Origin: Luscinia megarhynchos
Taxonomy: Eukaryota > Chordata > Aves > Passeriformes > Turdidae
Assembly (NCBI GenBank): GCA_034336665.1
Contig: JAPFBE010000032.1
Location: forward strand, 2,790,001 to 2,854,000
Length of the DNA: 64,000 bases
Direction of reading: 5' to 3'
Below are positions 33,650-44,925 of the stretch, in pieces; position 1 is the first letter of the stretch; every line of letters starts with the position of its first letter. The notes under the pieces are model-generated. The model was not told the DNA's origin and made no database searches. It was given only the letters and a program-made list of their open reading frames with translations. A program made the translations under genes and the position numbers.

Positions 33650-34060
33650 ACGTCCATTAAGGAGCTATCAGGGGAATGCTGTCTGTGGTTCCGGGCAGGA
33701 CGTAGGGCAGGACGGACACATCTGGCAGGTATCCAATGCGTACCTGTGTCTGTGGAAACAACACGCATGTCCCTATCCCCAGGTAATGCGATTCAACGGA
33801 CCTCCCCACCTATTGGTGATAAGGTCTCAAACCATTACCTTGGGTTTGGGCGACTGATCATCGCCGGATGATTGCAGTAATAGAAAATGGTTTATAATGA
33901 CTGGGTTCTGGGACTTTTCTAATACTCTCAAATGATTCAGTGTATAGATAGCTTTAGCTACCCAGCTCTGTGGGGTCTCCTCACCCATTCCTCTTTTCTG
34001 TTTTTCTAATTTACATTTTAAAGTGTTATGTGCTCTTTCTACTATAAAGAAGTTATAATC
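33650..34060 (-). pseudogene. ERV E integrase end
   Basis: The minus-strand frame carries IVERAHNTLKCKLEKQKRG with the integrase catalytic Glu, then TPQSWVAKAIYTLNHL. A further broken piece (DLITNRWGGPLNRITWG) lies toward 33800. Alpha/beta-type integrase. The D,D part upstream is absent. Confidence 0.75.
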
Positions 34061-35903
34061 AAATATAATTATATATATATATATATATGTAACTCTTTTG
34101 ATAATACCATTTATCATTTTGTTACAACTAAACAATTCAAAACTATTAAAGGAAACCTCTATTTCTTAGGTTTCACAAGTTACATCCTGGTGTATAATTA
34201 GAAATTTTACGTTTGTGTTAGCATTACATAACAGCGATAACAAAAGTGAATCATTTTGATATCTAAGGACACTATCAAGTTATTTCCTGAGGTTGGAAGG
34301 AATTTATCCTTATATAGTTATTGTACTATCATTTGTATATTTAATAAAATCACTAATGGTTGCAGTGTAAATTAACAAACCTTTTCCTTTTGTTAAGAGT
34401 TTTGAAACTGACAAAAATTTTAATTGTTTTAAACGTGTTTTGGGATGATAATGCATCTTTAAACAATATGTTTTCTTCAGGAAAGGTATAGGGATATGAC
34501 CTCAAAGCTGTAAGGCAAACTATTTTGTTAAATATGAAGTTTCTGTTATTACTCTTATGTATAGTTTCACTCCTTGGTGATTTCAAATTATCTCGACCTT
34601 AGTTCTGTGAATATTGCATCTGCATATTTTGTTGCAAAAATCTAATATTTTAAAGCTATGTTTATATTTTGGTTCAGAATAAGAAAACATGCAAATTAGT
34701 ATTTCAGTGACAACGGTGATAAGCTTGTTATTCTTAGAAACTTGCTATTAATTTTAACAGCAGTTAGCATTAATGTTTTAGCTATATAGAAAATGAAAGG
34801 TAGCTGTTAAACAAAAGTGATGAGGTGTTTAGAAAACTTTGCAACTGAAATTTGTTAAGGAAATACCTTTTTACTAAACTAACCCTTATACATTTGCTTT
34901 GCTGAACCTATAATATTAGAATGAGCAAGATCTTTGAATTTTTCAGGATGGATGAGTATGATGCTAGCAAAGTGCATATGATTAAAGTTAATAAACATTC
35001 TACCATAAATCTTAGTACATATCCAACAAGCCGTAGTCCATATTTGCAACATTGGTGTAATACCTCCTCAGTACCTGCAAAAGAACTGGTTACCAAAGAA
35101 GCATTATATGAAGTAATTTTGGTTTTAGCACATGTAAACAACAGAAGCAAACATTGCACTACAAATTCTAGGACATATTTAACAAACTGCAATCCATTTT
35201 TATAATATTGGCATATCTCCACTGCAACTGCAAAACACTGGTTAGAAAGATAATATTAGCTTAGTAAAGTCTGCAAAATATGAAAGCTTTAGCAAAGTTA
35301 AAGTAGAGGTAGATGAAGCAGCTGTTGGGCTCTGCTGGAGGTGAACGCTACTGTCTGCTTTGCCTCAGCTGGTGCTGCTAAATTCTTTAGTTTGCATATT
35401 CACTGTCCTCAGACGGGAGGCTGCCAACATCTCGCTGTATTTGCTGAAAAGATGGCTTGCTCTTGACTGCTGTATTCTAGCTTTTCTATGTGCATGGTGA
35501 TATCACTTTAGATTGGCTTGTTTATTATTGTCTTTACGGAGGCACGTTTTTGCAATCCTTTCTCCGCCACTCTTTGCTCGGTGGGCACCTCACAGGGGTT
35601 TTTCTCATGCTCCGAATCTCAGTCCCAGTGTGAGTATAGGTGTTTGGAGTGTCCTGGAATCACACAGCAGCTCCGCTGTCACCCCTGGGATTTTCCAGCA
35701 AGTTCCGCTGTCCGCAGCAAATTCCGCTGCTTTTCTGCCATCTCACTGGCTGATTCTCAGCTAGTCCTGCTGACTGCAACAAAAACTGTCGCTTTCCGCC
35801 ATCCCACTGGCTTTGTTTCAGCAGATTCCACTGCTCCTCTGTCTTTCCGCAAATCCACGGTGTTTAAAGTGACTGAGTCCGTATCTCACGTGGGGGCACG
35901 ACT
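34061..35903 (-). other. ERV E interior, mostly unassigned
   Basis: A/T-rich sequence with a (TA)n run at about 34070-34088 and a duplicated block at about 34935-35260. From 35300 to 35880 it is C-rich leader or gag-start-like sequence with TTCCGCTG-type short repeats. I recognise no domain. The base pairs next to the 5' LTR (35884-35901, minus: TCGTGCCCCCACGTGAGA) look like a decayed Lys-type primer site. Confidence 0.5.
34935..35260. repeat. Tandem duplication of about 155 bp
   Basis: Two adjacent units share landmarks in order: TAAACATTCTACCATAAAT / CAAACATTGCACTACAAAT, ACATATCCAACAAGCCGTAGTCCATAT / ACATATTTAACAAACTGCAATCCAT, and GTACCTGCAAAAGAACTGGTTA / GCAACTGCAAAACACTGGTTA. The copies are well diverged. 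Confidence 0.7.
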
Positions 35904-36203
35904 TGCAACCGCACTCGTTATTCATGGTGCTTATGGTTGCCACATGGTCGGGGAAAGGCTGGAGACAGGTACAGCACACTCCTCAGCTCGTCCAAGGACA
36001 ACAGTGTCGGTTTATTCATGGAGGTTCTCTTTTATAGGGGGTTCATTGGTCGAGGTCTCTGTGCCACCCAGCTCCTTTGACCAGTCATATGTCTGCAGCC
36101 TACATGGATCCTGATTGGATGAATATCCACTCAGAGACCAGCCCATGGAACCAAGCCGAGTTTCCAAGGCAATCACAGCACAAGTGAATCTTGCATTGCA
36201 ACA
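35904..36203 (-). repeat. 5' LTR of ERV E
   Basis: 300 bases, TGTTGCAATGCAAG to GGTTGCA on the minus strand. Contains GAATAAACC (minus) near 36010-36018 and a TATAAAAG box near 36032-36040. The partner copy is at 32603-32924. Confidence 0.88.
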
Positions 36204-36604
36204 GGGTCTCACAAGAGTGGAGTGGAGTAGCAGAATTACCTCTGTCAACCTACTGGGCACACTTCTTTGTATCAAACACACAATATGGTTGGCCTTTTGC
36301 ACTGTGCGTGAATATTGCCAGTTCATATCAGTTTTCATCCACCAGTACCCTCAAGTCCTTCTCTGCAGGGCTGCTCTCGATCCTTTCATCCCCCCAGCCT
36401 GTACTGATACCAAGGGTTTCCCCAACGCAGGAGCAGGACCTTGCACTTGGCCTTGTTGTACCTCATAACCTTCGCATCGGCCCACTTCTCAATCTTCTCC
36501 AGGTCCCTGAATGCATCATATCCCTCAAACATGTCAACCACACCACTCAGCTTGGTGCCATCTGCAAATTTGCTAAGGGTGCACTTGATCCCACTGTCTG
36601 TGTC

Positions 36605-36984
36605 TGCTAAAATGATGCTTTGTCTTTTTCCTACTTACTTAAGACAATGTATCTTATAGCATGGATGGAAAAGGATTACAAAAGAGACTCTTCCTTTTCT
36701 CAGCTTTATTCTATGGTGATGGCATGGCCCGATGGAGGAAAGAGGCAGAGATCTCTCCTGGGACCTCCGTCTTCAGGAGAGGGAATGGGGAGTGGCTTTG
36801 GCTAGCAGCCAATGGGATAAGGATACAGGGGGATAGGGTCAGAATACAGGAACTCCGGTGGGGGCTACAAGGTCACAGGGAAAGGTCACAGGACAGGAAG
36901 GATGACATGAACCGGGAACTAGCCGGAAGGAGATGGCCAGGTTTGCTGATTCATTCCTTATACCTCATTTATCGAATTACAACA
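36605..36984 (-). repeat. 3' LTR of ERV C
   Basis: 380 bases, TGTTGTAATTCG to CATTTTAGCA on the minus strand. GAATAAAGC (minus) near 36703-36712 is the polyadenylation signal. Confidence 0.9.
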
Positions 36985-37001
36985 TCTCCCCGTTTTTGTT
37001 T
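36985..37001 (-). promoter_or_regulatory. Polypurine tract of ERV C
   Basis: The minus strand reads CAAAAACGGGGAGA directly before the TGTTGTAA start of the 3' LTR. Confidence 0.75.
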
Positions 37002-37045
37002 TTTATGGTAGGGGGTGATATTAAACTAATTCTAGTCCGAATTTA

Positions 37046-37717
37046 TTATTTTGCCCACCATTTGTGATAAGCGGGAGAGTCAGATTGTTTTATATTTGTC
37101 ATCTCTATATGATTGTTCCCTGAGGTAGAAGGAATGATGCCATTAATGGCCTTAAATATTAAATGATGTATGATTCCAAATGCCATTGCTACAAGGAAAA
37201 GAATAACAACGAACAACATAATGGTTTTGACTATGGAAGTCCACCACCCAGAAAATCCCCAGCCCTTAAACAGTTCATTAAACCAGTCTTCTGATTCTTG
37301 TTTCACTTGTCCAATTAGGTGTTTCATATCTCGCAGAGCAGCGTGGACATTAGGAGCTTTTGAAGTCAGGTTCATGCAGCAAAGTCCTTCAAACTCCTGG
37401 CACTCATGTCCATGTAGTAATAGGAGGAAATCTATTGCAGCACGATTTTGGAGTGTTGCCTGCCTGGTTACTTCTTCATCTTCTAGGAGGGAGCTGATGG
37501 CAGTTGAAGTTAAATTTGCCTGTTTAACCACCCAACATTCCAGGTGACCTAATTCACCCAGAGCTTTAGCTGCTGCAACCCATGGAAGAAATACAGACAC
37601 AGCAATTCTTTTTGATTTAGCCCAATGGAAAATTTCTGCATCACAATTTGGGTCCAGATTATCAGCACTTCTCTTTTGTATTTTATTACCTGATTTGCTT
37701 TTTGTGTGTCCAATCAC
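37046..37717 (-). pseudogene. ERV C env transmembrane part
   Basis: 223-codon open frame. It has a weak basic site (NKIQKRS), a hydrophobic segment (IAVSVFLPWVAAAKALG), [16 protein letters not shown], a CX6CC motif (CQEFEGLCC), a heptad region, a membrane anchor (TIMLFVVILFLVAMAFGII) and a cytoplasmic tail. The frame is open but differs from that of SU, so env is split by a frameshift around 37686-37717. This TM is alpharetrovirus-like and matches that of ERV b. Confidence 0.85.
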
Positions 37718-38408
37718 TAATTAAGGTTTTGTTGGGTGCTAACAAGGACAACCGCCCTATAGTACATGGTCCCCCCAGAAGATTAGAAGGAATCCCAGCC
37801 CACGCCCGGTCCCCACAAATTAAAAACAATCCCTTTGGTAGAATTTTGGGACTTGAATGAACTGGATCTTTAGCTGGAATATGGCTTAAGCTAGTACACC
37901 ACTTGGTGGCCACAAATTCCTTACGAAATTGACGGATGAGATGAAAACCTTTAGTGTCAGTGAGTGTTGGATAATCTTTAAAATGGATGCAGTATGTTGC
38001 TGGGTAGGAACCAAGCAATTCTAACTCTTGGGGTTCCTGGTCAGCTTTGGGCAATTTTGGCAGCAGATCCTTTAAAGGATTACCTGTGACCTGTGCTGAA
38101 TGCTTAGGTGATATAGTGAATGGTTCAGGTGTTTTATTAGGCATGTGTATGTCAAAGCTGCCTAAATACTCACTAACTTTAAGTGGGACTCCTACCAGGC
38201 AGGTGGACATAGGGTCTGTTGCTGCTGCAGTGGACAGGCATATGTTTTCCTGTTTGAGTGTCTGTGCCAGGGTTACCCAGATGTTTTGACGTGGCTGAGG
38301 GACGATCCACGCAGCTGCGAAACTGTTGAAGGCTAACAAGAAGACAACTTGGATGGGGTTCCACACAGGGTTAACTGGAGGGTAGCTTTTTTCTAAAAGG
38401 AAAAACAA
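37686..38408 (-). pseudogene. ERV C env surface part
   Basis: 240-codon open frame with a hydrophobic leader ([18 protein letters not shown]), [20 protein letters not shown], and [22 protein letters not shown] near the end. It stops at 37686, shortly before the cleavage region, and overlaps the TM frame by about 30 bases. A small frame change is the likely cause. Sequence landmarks match ERV b env at 10190 and 10670. Confidence 0.83.
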
Positions 38409-38423
38409 ACATTTTAAAACATG

Positions 38424-38825
38424 TTATAAGTCTCTGTCTGCTTGAGGGTATTCCTGTATGAAGTTTTTGTTTCCTTTTCCTTTGTGGTATCTTCTTTTTG
38501 AAGCAATGGTTACTTGCTTCTCATCTTCTGCTGTAGCTGGAGTTTTAGGGAGAAAAGGTTTTACCCACTTTTGGGGAATCCATCGAGGTCCTGAGGGAGT
38601 TGATACACATGCATAACCTCTTCCCCAGGTTACTAGCTCATAGGGACCTTTGGTTTCCCATGTTTCTGGGTCCCTAATCGAAACTGGTGGATGCTGAGAT
38701 AATTTAAACTGTTTACTGCTGTTAAAATGACGAACCACTGGAGGAGTCGTATTTTCAAATGAACAATTTAAGAAATTGATTGTAAACAAAGCTTTACAGA
38801 GCTTTTGTTGGGGAGACATCCACAC
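38424..38825 (-). pseudogene. ERV C integrase C-terminal part
   Basis: Carries TWGRGYACVSTPSGPRWIPQKW, close to the ERV b segment at 9753-10010, then a basic tail. It is out of frame with the catalytic core because of a frameshift after the MIERAQ segment. Confidence 0.82.
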
Positions 38826-38845
38826 AGTTGAACTGCTTTGTCTAG

Positions 38846-39835
38846 CTAGAACTTGTTTGAGTGTCTGGTTTGTGCGCGCTCAATCATAGCTTGGCCTGTA
38901 GGGGAGTGTGAGGTGCCTGTCTTATGATTCACTCCCCACTGCTGGATGAATTCCAGGAACTCCTTGGATGTGTATGCCGGGCCATTGTCTGTTTTTATTT
39001 CTTTAGGGATCCCTAAAACTGAGAAGGCTTGTACTAGGTGTTGTTTTGCATGTACAGCCTTTTCCCCTGCATGAGCGGAGGCATAAACTGCACCTGAATA
39101 TGTGTCTATACTCACATGAACATATTTGAAGCGACCAAAACTAGGAATGTGTGTGATATCTGTTTGCCACACCTCACAGCTGCCAAGGCCCCGGGGGTTA
39201 ACCCCAGTACCCAGCGATGGTATAGCCTGGCGCTGGCAGTTGGGACAGGTGGCCACAATGACCTTGGCTTGACTCCGTGTTAGCTGGAATTGACGGACCA
39301 AACCTGGTACATTCTGGTGGTATTGCTGGTGGCTCAGCTTTGCCTGTTGGAAGATGTCAGGAAGGCATGCCTTTTCTGCTGGAGCTGCAAGGGTGTCTGC
39401 CATACGGTTCCCTTCTGTGATCTCACCTGGCAAATCCGTGTGTGACCTTACATGCATCACATAGAAGGGATGTTCTCTGTGCGAAACCAAAAAAATTAGT
39501 TTTGACAGCAGCCTAAAGAGCTGCTCATTATCAATGTCTTTGAGCACTGCCTGCTCCGCTCTGGATACTACCCCAGCAACATAAGCCGAATCTGTTACCA
39601 GGTTAAGAGGCTCTGAGAACTTTTCGAAGGCTCTCACAACTGCAGCCAGTTCTGCAATCTGGGGTGACCCGTCCACAAACTCAACATCAGCTTCCCAATG
39701 CTGAGTCTGGGGATTTCTCCAAGTCATCACCGACTTATGGGAGGCCCCCGATGCATCTGTGAACACTGTGAGTGCCTCGAGCGGTCTCCTGCTCCTCTTT
39801 TCACGAGGTATGAGGTGAAATTCCTCATTGAACAA
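38846..39835 (-). pseudogene. ERV C RNase H and integrase core
   Basis: RNase H acidic residues in FTDAS, IAELAAV, LVTDSAY and GNRMADTLA. Integrase zinc region with H..H (LSHQQYHQN) and C..C (CPNCQ), then catalytic WQTDITHIP, KTDNGPAY and AMIERAQ, so all three acidic residues are present. The frame ends soon after the Glu. The upstream join with RT (39836-40142) is also out of frame. Confidence 0.87.
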
Positions 39836-40142
39836 CTTATGAGCTGGGCTGTGAACAGATATCTGTCCACTGTAGCTGTCCAGAGATATCTGGAGGCTGG
39901 CATTGCTCTATAGCAAATACTCAAACATCTCTTTTGTTAACCTTTCAGGAGAATTCTTTCCCTCCCCAGAAAGTTTAATTGGCAGGTGTATGCATGTGAA
40001 ATCAGATCCAGACAGCTCACGCAGCCTCATCCTTGCTTTTTGAATCAGCTGAGCCATCAGCTCCTGTGGTTGTGTAATAGTTTTGGATCTTTGGTGGGAG
40101 AGGAAGACCCATTCTATGATTAAGAGTGAGTCTCTCTGCCCC

Positions 40143-41159
40143 TCAATCCACTGGAAATATTAAACCATGTAAGTGTGGCAGTTTCCCCAAAACAATGAAT
40201 TTGAAAGGCAGTTCAGGTTGATAGCGGTGAGCCTGCCTTTCAGACAGAGCTTTCTGTACCTTTTCAATTGCAGCTTTTGCCTCAGGTGTCAGTTCCCTAG
40301 GAGAAACCAGCTCTCTCTCCCCTTTCAATAAATTGAAAAGGGGTTCTAAGTCTTCATTAGTGAGGCCTAACCAAGGTCTTACCCAATTCAGAGATCCACA
40401 CAGGGAGTGAAGATCTGCTAGAGTTTTAGGATTACAATTAATTTCTAATTTCTGTGGAACAATGGTCCTGGCAGTGATCTCTAGGCCCAGATACTTCCAA
40501 GGTGGCATCCTTTGAACCTTGTCATCCTGTAATTGAAATCCAGCAGAGGTTAAAACTTTAACTACTAGGTCAAGCGTGTCCTGGAGGATGGAGTTATCAG
40601 GAGCACACACCAGCACATCATCCATGTAATGCAAAATTATTGCTTCCTTTCTCTGTGCCCGCACCGGAGACAACAATGAAGCTACATACCACTGGCAGAT
40701 AGCAGGACTACACTTCATGCCCTGTGGAAGCACTTTCCAGTGGTATCTCTTCATTGGAGCCTCTCTGTTCAATGATGGTACTGAGAATGCAAACCTGGGA
40801 GCATCTTCAGGGTGTAATGGGATATGGAAAAAACAATCTTTGATATCTATAACTGCCAATTGCCAATCTCTAGGTAACATAGTTGGAGAAGGCATCCCAG
40901 GTTGAGGAGATCCCATGTCTTGAATTACTTTATTTATTCCCTTAAGATCATGTAATAATCTCCATTTGTCTGTTTTTGGTTTTTTTATTACAAAAATTGG
41001 AGAATTCCAGGGGCTTGTTGTTTCTACTATATGACCTCTCGCCAATTGTTCATCTACAAGTTTTTGAAGTGCCTGTAACTTTTCCTTTCTTAACGGCCAC
41101 TGTGTTGTCCAGATAGGTGTGTCACTTAGCCATGTTAGCTTCTGGACCCGGCACTCCAT
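40143..41159 (-). pseudogene. ERV C reverse transcriptase
   Basis: 338-codon open frame: WNSPIFVIKKPKTDKWRLLHDL, VIDIKDCFFHIPL, VLPQGMKCSPAICQ and the catalytic YMDD box (HYMDDVLVC, near 40615-40630), then thumb and connection. It looks enzymatically complete, but the frame stops at 40143 before RNase H and the upstream join to protease is broken. Confidence 0.88.
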
Positions 41160-41300
41160 GGTGGCCGCTTCTAAAAATCCTGAGGAGTTTTTGGAATTAT
41201 CATTTTAACTCCCCATTGTGACATGGAATCCCTCCCCCACAAGGGACACTTGTAATCTATTACAAACGGACGAACACTGGCCAATTTGCCGTCCGGTCCC

Positions 41301-42027
41301 TCAATTTGTACAATGCGTTTTGATATTTTGTGCGAATTTAACTCCTCCTATACCCTGAATTTGCCCTGCAACAGGTTGCAATTCCCAGTGTGAAGGCCAC
41401 ATCTTTTCAGGTATTATGGTTACATCAGAACCTGTATCCAAAACACCCTTCACATGTAGATGGTCTGATCCATGTGTCATGTTGCATGCTAGAGAAGGCT
41501 TTTCCTCCTTCACTGTCTCTGCCCAGTAAACCTCTGGTGACTTATTATCTGCTGTGATATTTGCTGGAATAGGAAAAGCTTGGGCCAGTACTTGCCCCTC
41601 ACCCAAATAGAATGGTGCTTGTGGACAACGAGCTAATATGATAACACCAGATATTTTCCCCTTAATGATCATAGGAGCTATTTCAATTTCTGAAGGTGTG
41701 TGTGCTGTGTCTCCCACAACAAAATACTCACTCTCCATGTGGTAAACCGTCATATCAATTAAAGGCCTCGAGATGTCCACTGTAATGATGGTCCACTCAG
41801 CAGATCTGAAATGAAAACCTTTGGTAGTTTGTAGCCTAATACGGCCACAGAACTGCCTTTGTTAAGATAACATTTAACATTAACATTATCTGTTATATCC
41901 ACATTGTCCATCCCATCTTCCCCCTTTGCTTTTAAGAGAGAGGCTTTTGCTACAGTATAGCCTGCAGAATTTATATCCTGGCGCTCTATGGTGTTTATGG
42001 CAGGCCCGTGCCTCAGTTCTAGTTTTT
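41301..42027 (-). pseudogene. ERV C dUTPase-like and protease region
   Basis: From the frameshift site the pro frame reads through a segment with INTIERQDINSAGYTV, changes frame near 41790, then continues (41780-41301) with GVIILARC and EGQVLAQAFPIP, which I read as a dUTPase-like domain, and then the protease core VLDTGSDVTIIP near 41430. A dUTPase before protease is a betaretroviral trait. The dUTPase assignment is less certain than the protease. Confidence 0.72.
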
Positions 42028-42028
42028 T
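42019..42028 (-). promoter_or_regulatory. Gag-pro frameshift heptamer of ERV C
   Basis: On the minus strand A AAA AAC lies in the gag reading phase, followed directly by TAG, the classic -1 slip site. The codon holding the first A is TAA, so gag ends there, one codon before slippage could occur. Confidence 0.75.
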
Positions 42029-43674
42029 TATTTGCTGATTTTGTTCTGTTTCCTGCTCTGAGGACAGTCCCTAGCAAAATGTCCTTGCTGCTGGCACTGG
42101 AAACAGGTGTTCTTCTTCAGCTGGTGCGATGATAACTGCGGCTTCTTCATCTGTGGTGGATCAGGTGCTGGAGGCTCAGGAGGTGCTGGACTTGGGGTCC
42201 TCTCAGGAGCACTGAATAATTCTGCTTTCCGGGTGCAGGCTTCAATCATCTGTGCTAGGGTTGGTTCTGGGTACAGGGGCAGGCTTAGAATAACTCTGCG
42301 ACAGCTTTCATTGGCGTTTTTCTCTGCTAATTCCTTAATCAGTTCTGCCTGCATGGCTGGATTCTGTACCTGGCGTTCCACCTGTGTCTTCAAACGGTCT
42401 ATAAAGCTCAAAAAATTCTCAGAAGGATATTGTTTAATATTAACATAACTAGTAGTTACTTCAACAGTTGGCAAGTTGATAAAGGCCTGTTCAGCTACCT
42501 CACAAACTTTATCCAAAATAAATTTAGACAATAACCGAGTTTGTTTTTCTGGGCAATGTATTTCCCCCTCCTCACATAAATGATCTAATGTAATTTCATT
42601 ATCCTCAGAATCTTTGGAATGTTCCGGGTTTTTGTGAAGCTCTGTTAAAAGACTGCTTAAAGAACGCTTCCAAATATTAAACCATAATTCATATTCAGCT
42701 GGGATTAGCAAACACCTGAAAAGGTCTTTTAAATCATGTGGAACTAGCTCATTTGATGTAAAAGTTGCTCTCATCATTCCCTGAAATATTGCACTTTGCC
42801 TCCCAAACTTCCTTTGTACCTTGCAAATTTCTTTTTTATCTTTGTATGGTAACGGTTGGTAGCTTCTTTTACCATTCTTTTTACCTAAATAAACAACTGG
42901 TGGTGCTTCAAAAACCTGATGAGATTCAGGGTTAATCAGTGAGTTAGGGGTTAATTGTTTCTGTGGCTCTGCGGACGGTGTCTGTGTACCTGAGACACGT
43001 GCTTCCCCTCCCCCTCCTTCTGCCGCTGCGCTCCCGGAGCTCCCATTGTTCTGTGTCCCGGTGTTAGAAAAAGCATTAGAAAGAGGTATAGCTTGGAAAA
43101 ATGGGTTAAAACAGGCAGAAAGATATTGAGCAGAAATGGGAGGTGGATGCAGGAACAGATTATTGGAAGAAAAAGGCATAGTATTAGAATTTACTACAGG
43201 TTTTTCCCCTTGCACTAATGGAGGGCGATTTTCTAAACTAGGTTGCTGAGACGGCAATAGCGACAGAGGAAGGTACAATGGTAAGTTTGTAGCAAATTGT
43301 TCAGGAGATTCGAATTCTGTGCATTTTGGTGGATTTTTTGTATTAGCAATTTCTGGAGGTATTTCTGATTTCTCTTTTAATTCAGGGACAGGAGGTTCCG
43401 AATTAGGTAAAGAGGGTTGTAAAGAATTTTCCTGTGGTTGATTTTTGTTCTCTAATTGTGATAATTGTTTGTGAATATTTAAAAATATAGGCAAAAATAA
43501 AGCAACAGTGGTATCGCCTTTCTGTATTTTAGAAGTTAATAAATTTCCGACACTGTCCCAAAATAAAATAGATTTGATATTTTGTTTTTCAAATTCCATA
43601 ACTTCTCGAGACAACCAGCTAACAAACTTTCCAATCTGTTTCTTAGAAATTGCAACATCCTGTGCATCTAACAT
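42028..43674 (-). pseudogene. ERV C gag, nearly intact
   Basis: 548 codons from ATG at 43674. Matrix-like helical start (MLDAQDVAISKKQIGKFVSWL), no N-terminal glycine. A long proline-rich linker, capsid with the segment ENFLSFIDRLKTQVERQ (major homology region type), then a single CCHC zinc knuckle (CFQCQQQGHFARDC) near the end. It is open throughout but stops at the TAA in the frameshift heptamer, three codons early. Structural polyprotein of the assembling particle. Confidence 0.85.
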
Positions 43675-44327
43675 TTATTTAAGCTGAGAAATAATACTCT
43701 TTTGTTGTGCTGAAACATTCCCCCTCATTTCGATGTTATAAAAATGAAATGCACGATTCCCTGTCTTTCACAGAAAAGTTACACAATAGCAGTTCGTTTG
43801 CAAAACCCAGGTGGGGGTGCTGGGCTTTATTACTACACGTGGTTACCCGTAATGGCCACACAGGACGGTCCGGGGGAATCCCACTTCAGGGAAAGCTCCG
43901 GCGCCTGTGCGTACGCCAATACCGCAACACACGCCAGGCAGAGCTGGCTGAGCACGTGTACTGCCAGGCAGGATTGTGCAACACCGCCCCACGTGCTGCC
44001 CGCTCCACGCTGGAACTGCCGCTGCTGCCACCCGTGGGGTACCAACCTCCCCCCATGAGTCTGAGCTAATCCGTCCAAAAACGCCCCTCCCCTGTCTTTC
44101 AGGGCTAACGTGGGGTTACCTTTCTCAGACGGAGCGCAGTCTCGCCAGTAACTCTGCAAAAGTTCCGATCCAGAGACGGCTCCTCCGAGTCCGCAAAGAA
44201 GTTGCCCGTCTCACCCTCCCGCGTTCGGGGCTGGTAAACAGCTCCAATCACGGAGGTAGTCGATCAACCTAACCGGCCTTTAAAGTCCTAAAACTGGGAC
44301 TCCAGGCAAAATGGGGTCCAAAATCAA
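43675..44327 (-). other. ERV C leader
   Basis: About 650 bases between the primer site and the gag start. GC-rich, no convincing gene. A packaging signal would be expected here but cannot be recognised by eye. Confidence 0.6.
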
Positions 44328-44346
44328 GCCCCACAGTCAGGCGCCA
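44328..44346 (-). promoter_or_regulatory. Primer binding site, tRNA-Lys type
   Basis: The minus strand reads TGGCGCCTGACTGTGGGGC, two bases inside the LTR. It resembles the tRNA-Lys(1,2) site. Confidence 0.75.
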
Positions 44347-44348
44347 AC

Positions 44349-44738
44349 TGCTAAAATGATGCTTTGTCGTTTTCCTAATTACTTAAGATAAGACAATGTA
44401 TCTTATAGCATGGATGGAAAAGGATTACAAAAGAGACTCTTCCTTTTCTCAGCTTTATTCTATGGTGATGGCATGGCCCGATGGAGGAAAGAGGAAAAGG
44501 GAGAGATCCTTCCTGGGACCTCCGTCTTCAGGAGAGGGAATGGGGAGTGGCTTTGGCTAGCAGCCAATGGGATAAGGATACAGGGGGATAGGGTCAGAAT
44601 ACAGGAACTCCCGGTAGGGTACAAGGTCACAGGGAAAGGTCACAGGACAGGAAGGGGGACATGAACCGGGAACTAGCCGGAAGGAGATGGCCAGGTTTGC
44701 TGATTCATTCCTTATACCTCATTTATCGAATTACAATA
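44349..44738 (-). repeat. 5' LTR of ERV C
   Basis: 390 bases, TATTGTAATTCG (first TG decayed to TA) to CATTTTAGCA on the minus strand. Partner of 36605-36984. Confidence 0.9.
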
Positions 44739-44925
44739 TATGTCAGTGATGAAGGTATTAAAAAGTACTTATTTGTATATGGACCCCTGAGGGGCACCAA
44801 TTGTCACTGATATCTATCCAGACATTGAGCTGTTTACCACTGCTCTCTGAATGAGACCATCCAACTAATTCCTTATCGATTGAGCAGTCAATTAATCTTT
44901 CTTCAATTTAGAGAAAAGGATATTT

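Larger units (their letters stand above)
32603..36203 (-). mobile_element. ERV 'E', internally deleted provirus
   Basis: Minus-strand provirus with a perfect 6-bp duplication gggtct (32597-32602 and 36204-36209). 5' LTR at 35904-36203, 3' LTR at 32603-32924. Only the integrase end is recognisable inside. Most of gag, pol and env is deleted or decayed. A duplicated A/T-rich stretch fills part of the interior. Confidence 0.87.
36605..44738 (-). mobile_element. ERV 'C', complete beta-like provirus
   Basis: Minus-strand provirus in CR1. 5' LTR 44349-44738, 3' LTR 36605-36984, flanked by tgtgtc (36599-36604) and tatgtc (44739-44744), a 6-bp duplication with one change. Order on the minus strand: Lys-type primer site, gag, dUTPase-like/protease, RT, RNase H, integrase, env SU and TM, purine tract. 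Every gene is recognisable and each has at least one break. The LTRs have several substitutions and small indels, so it is older than ERV-L d. Confidence 0.92.

Noticed and set aside
34070..34088. Regulatory TA-rich element
   Set aside because: Simple (TA)n microsatellite without other support.
40143..41159. Intact, expressible reverse transcriptase of a live virus
   Set aside because: The domain is open, but gag-pro-pol and env frames are broken on both sides and the provirus is flanked by an aged duplication. It is an old endogenous copy.
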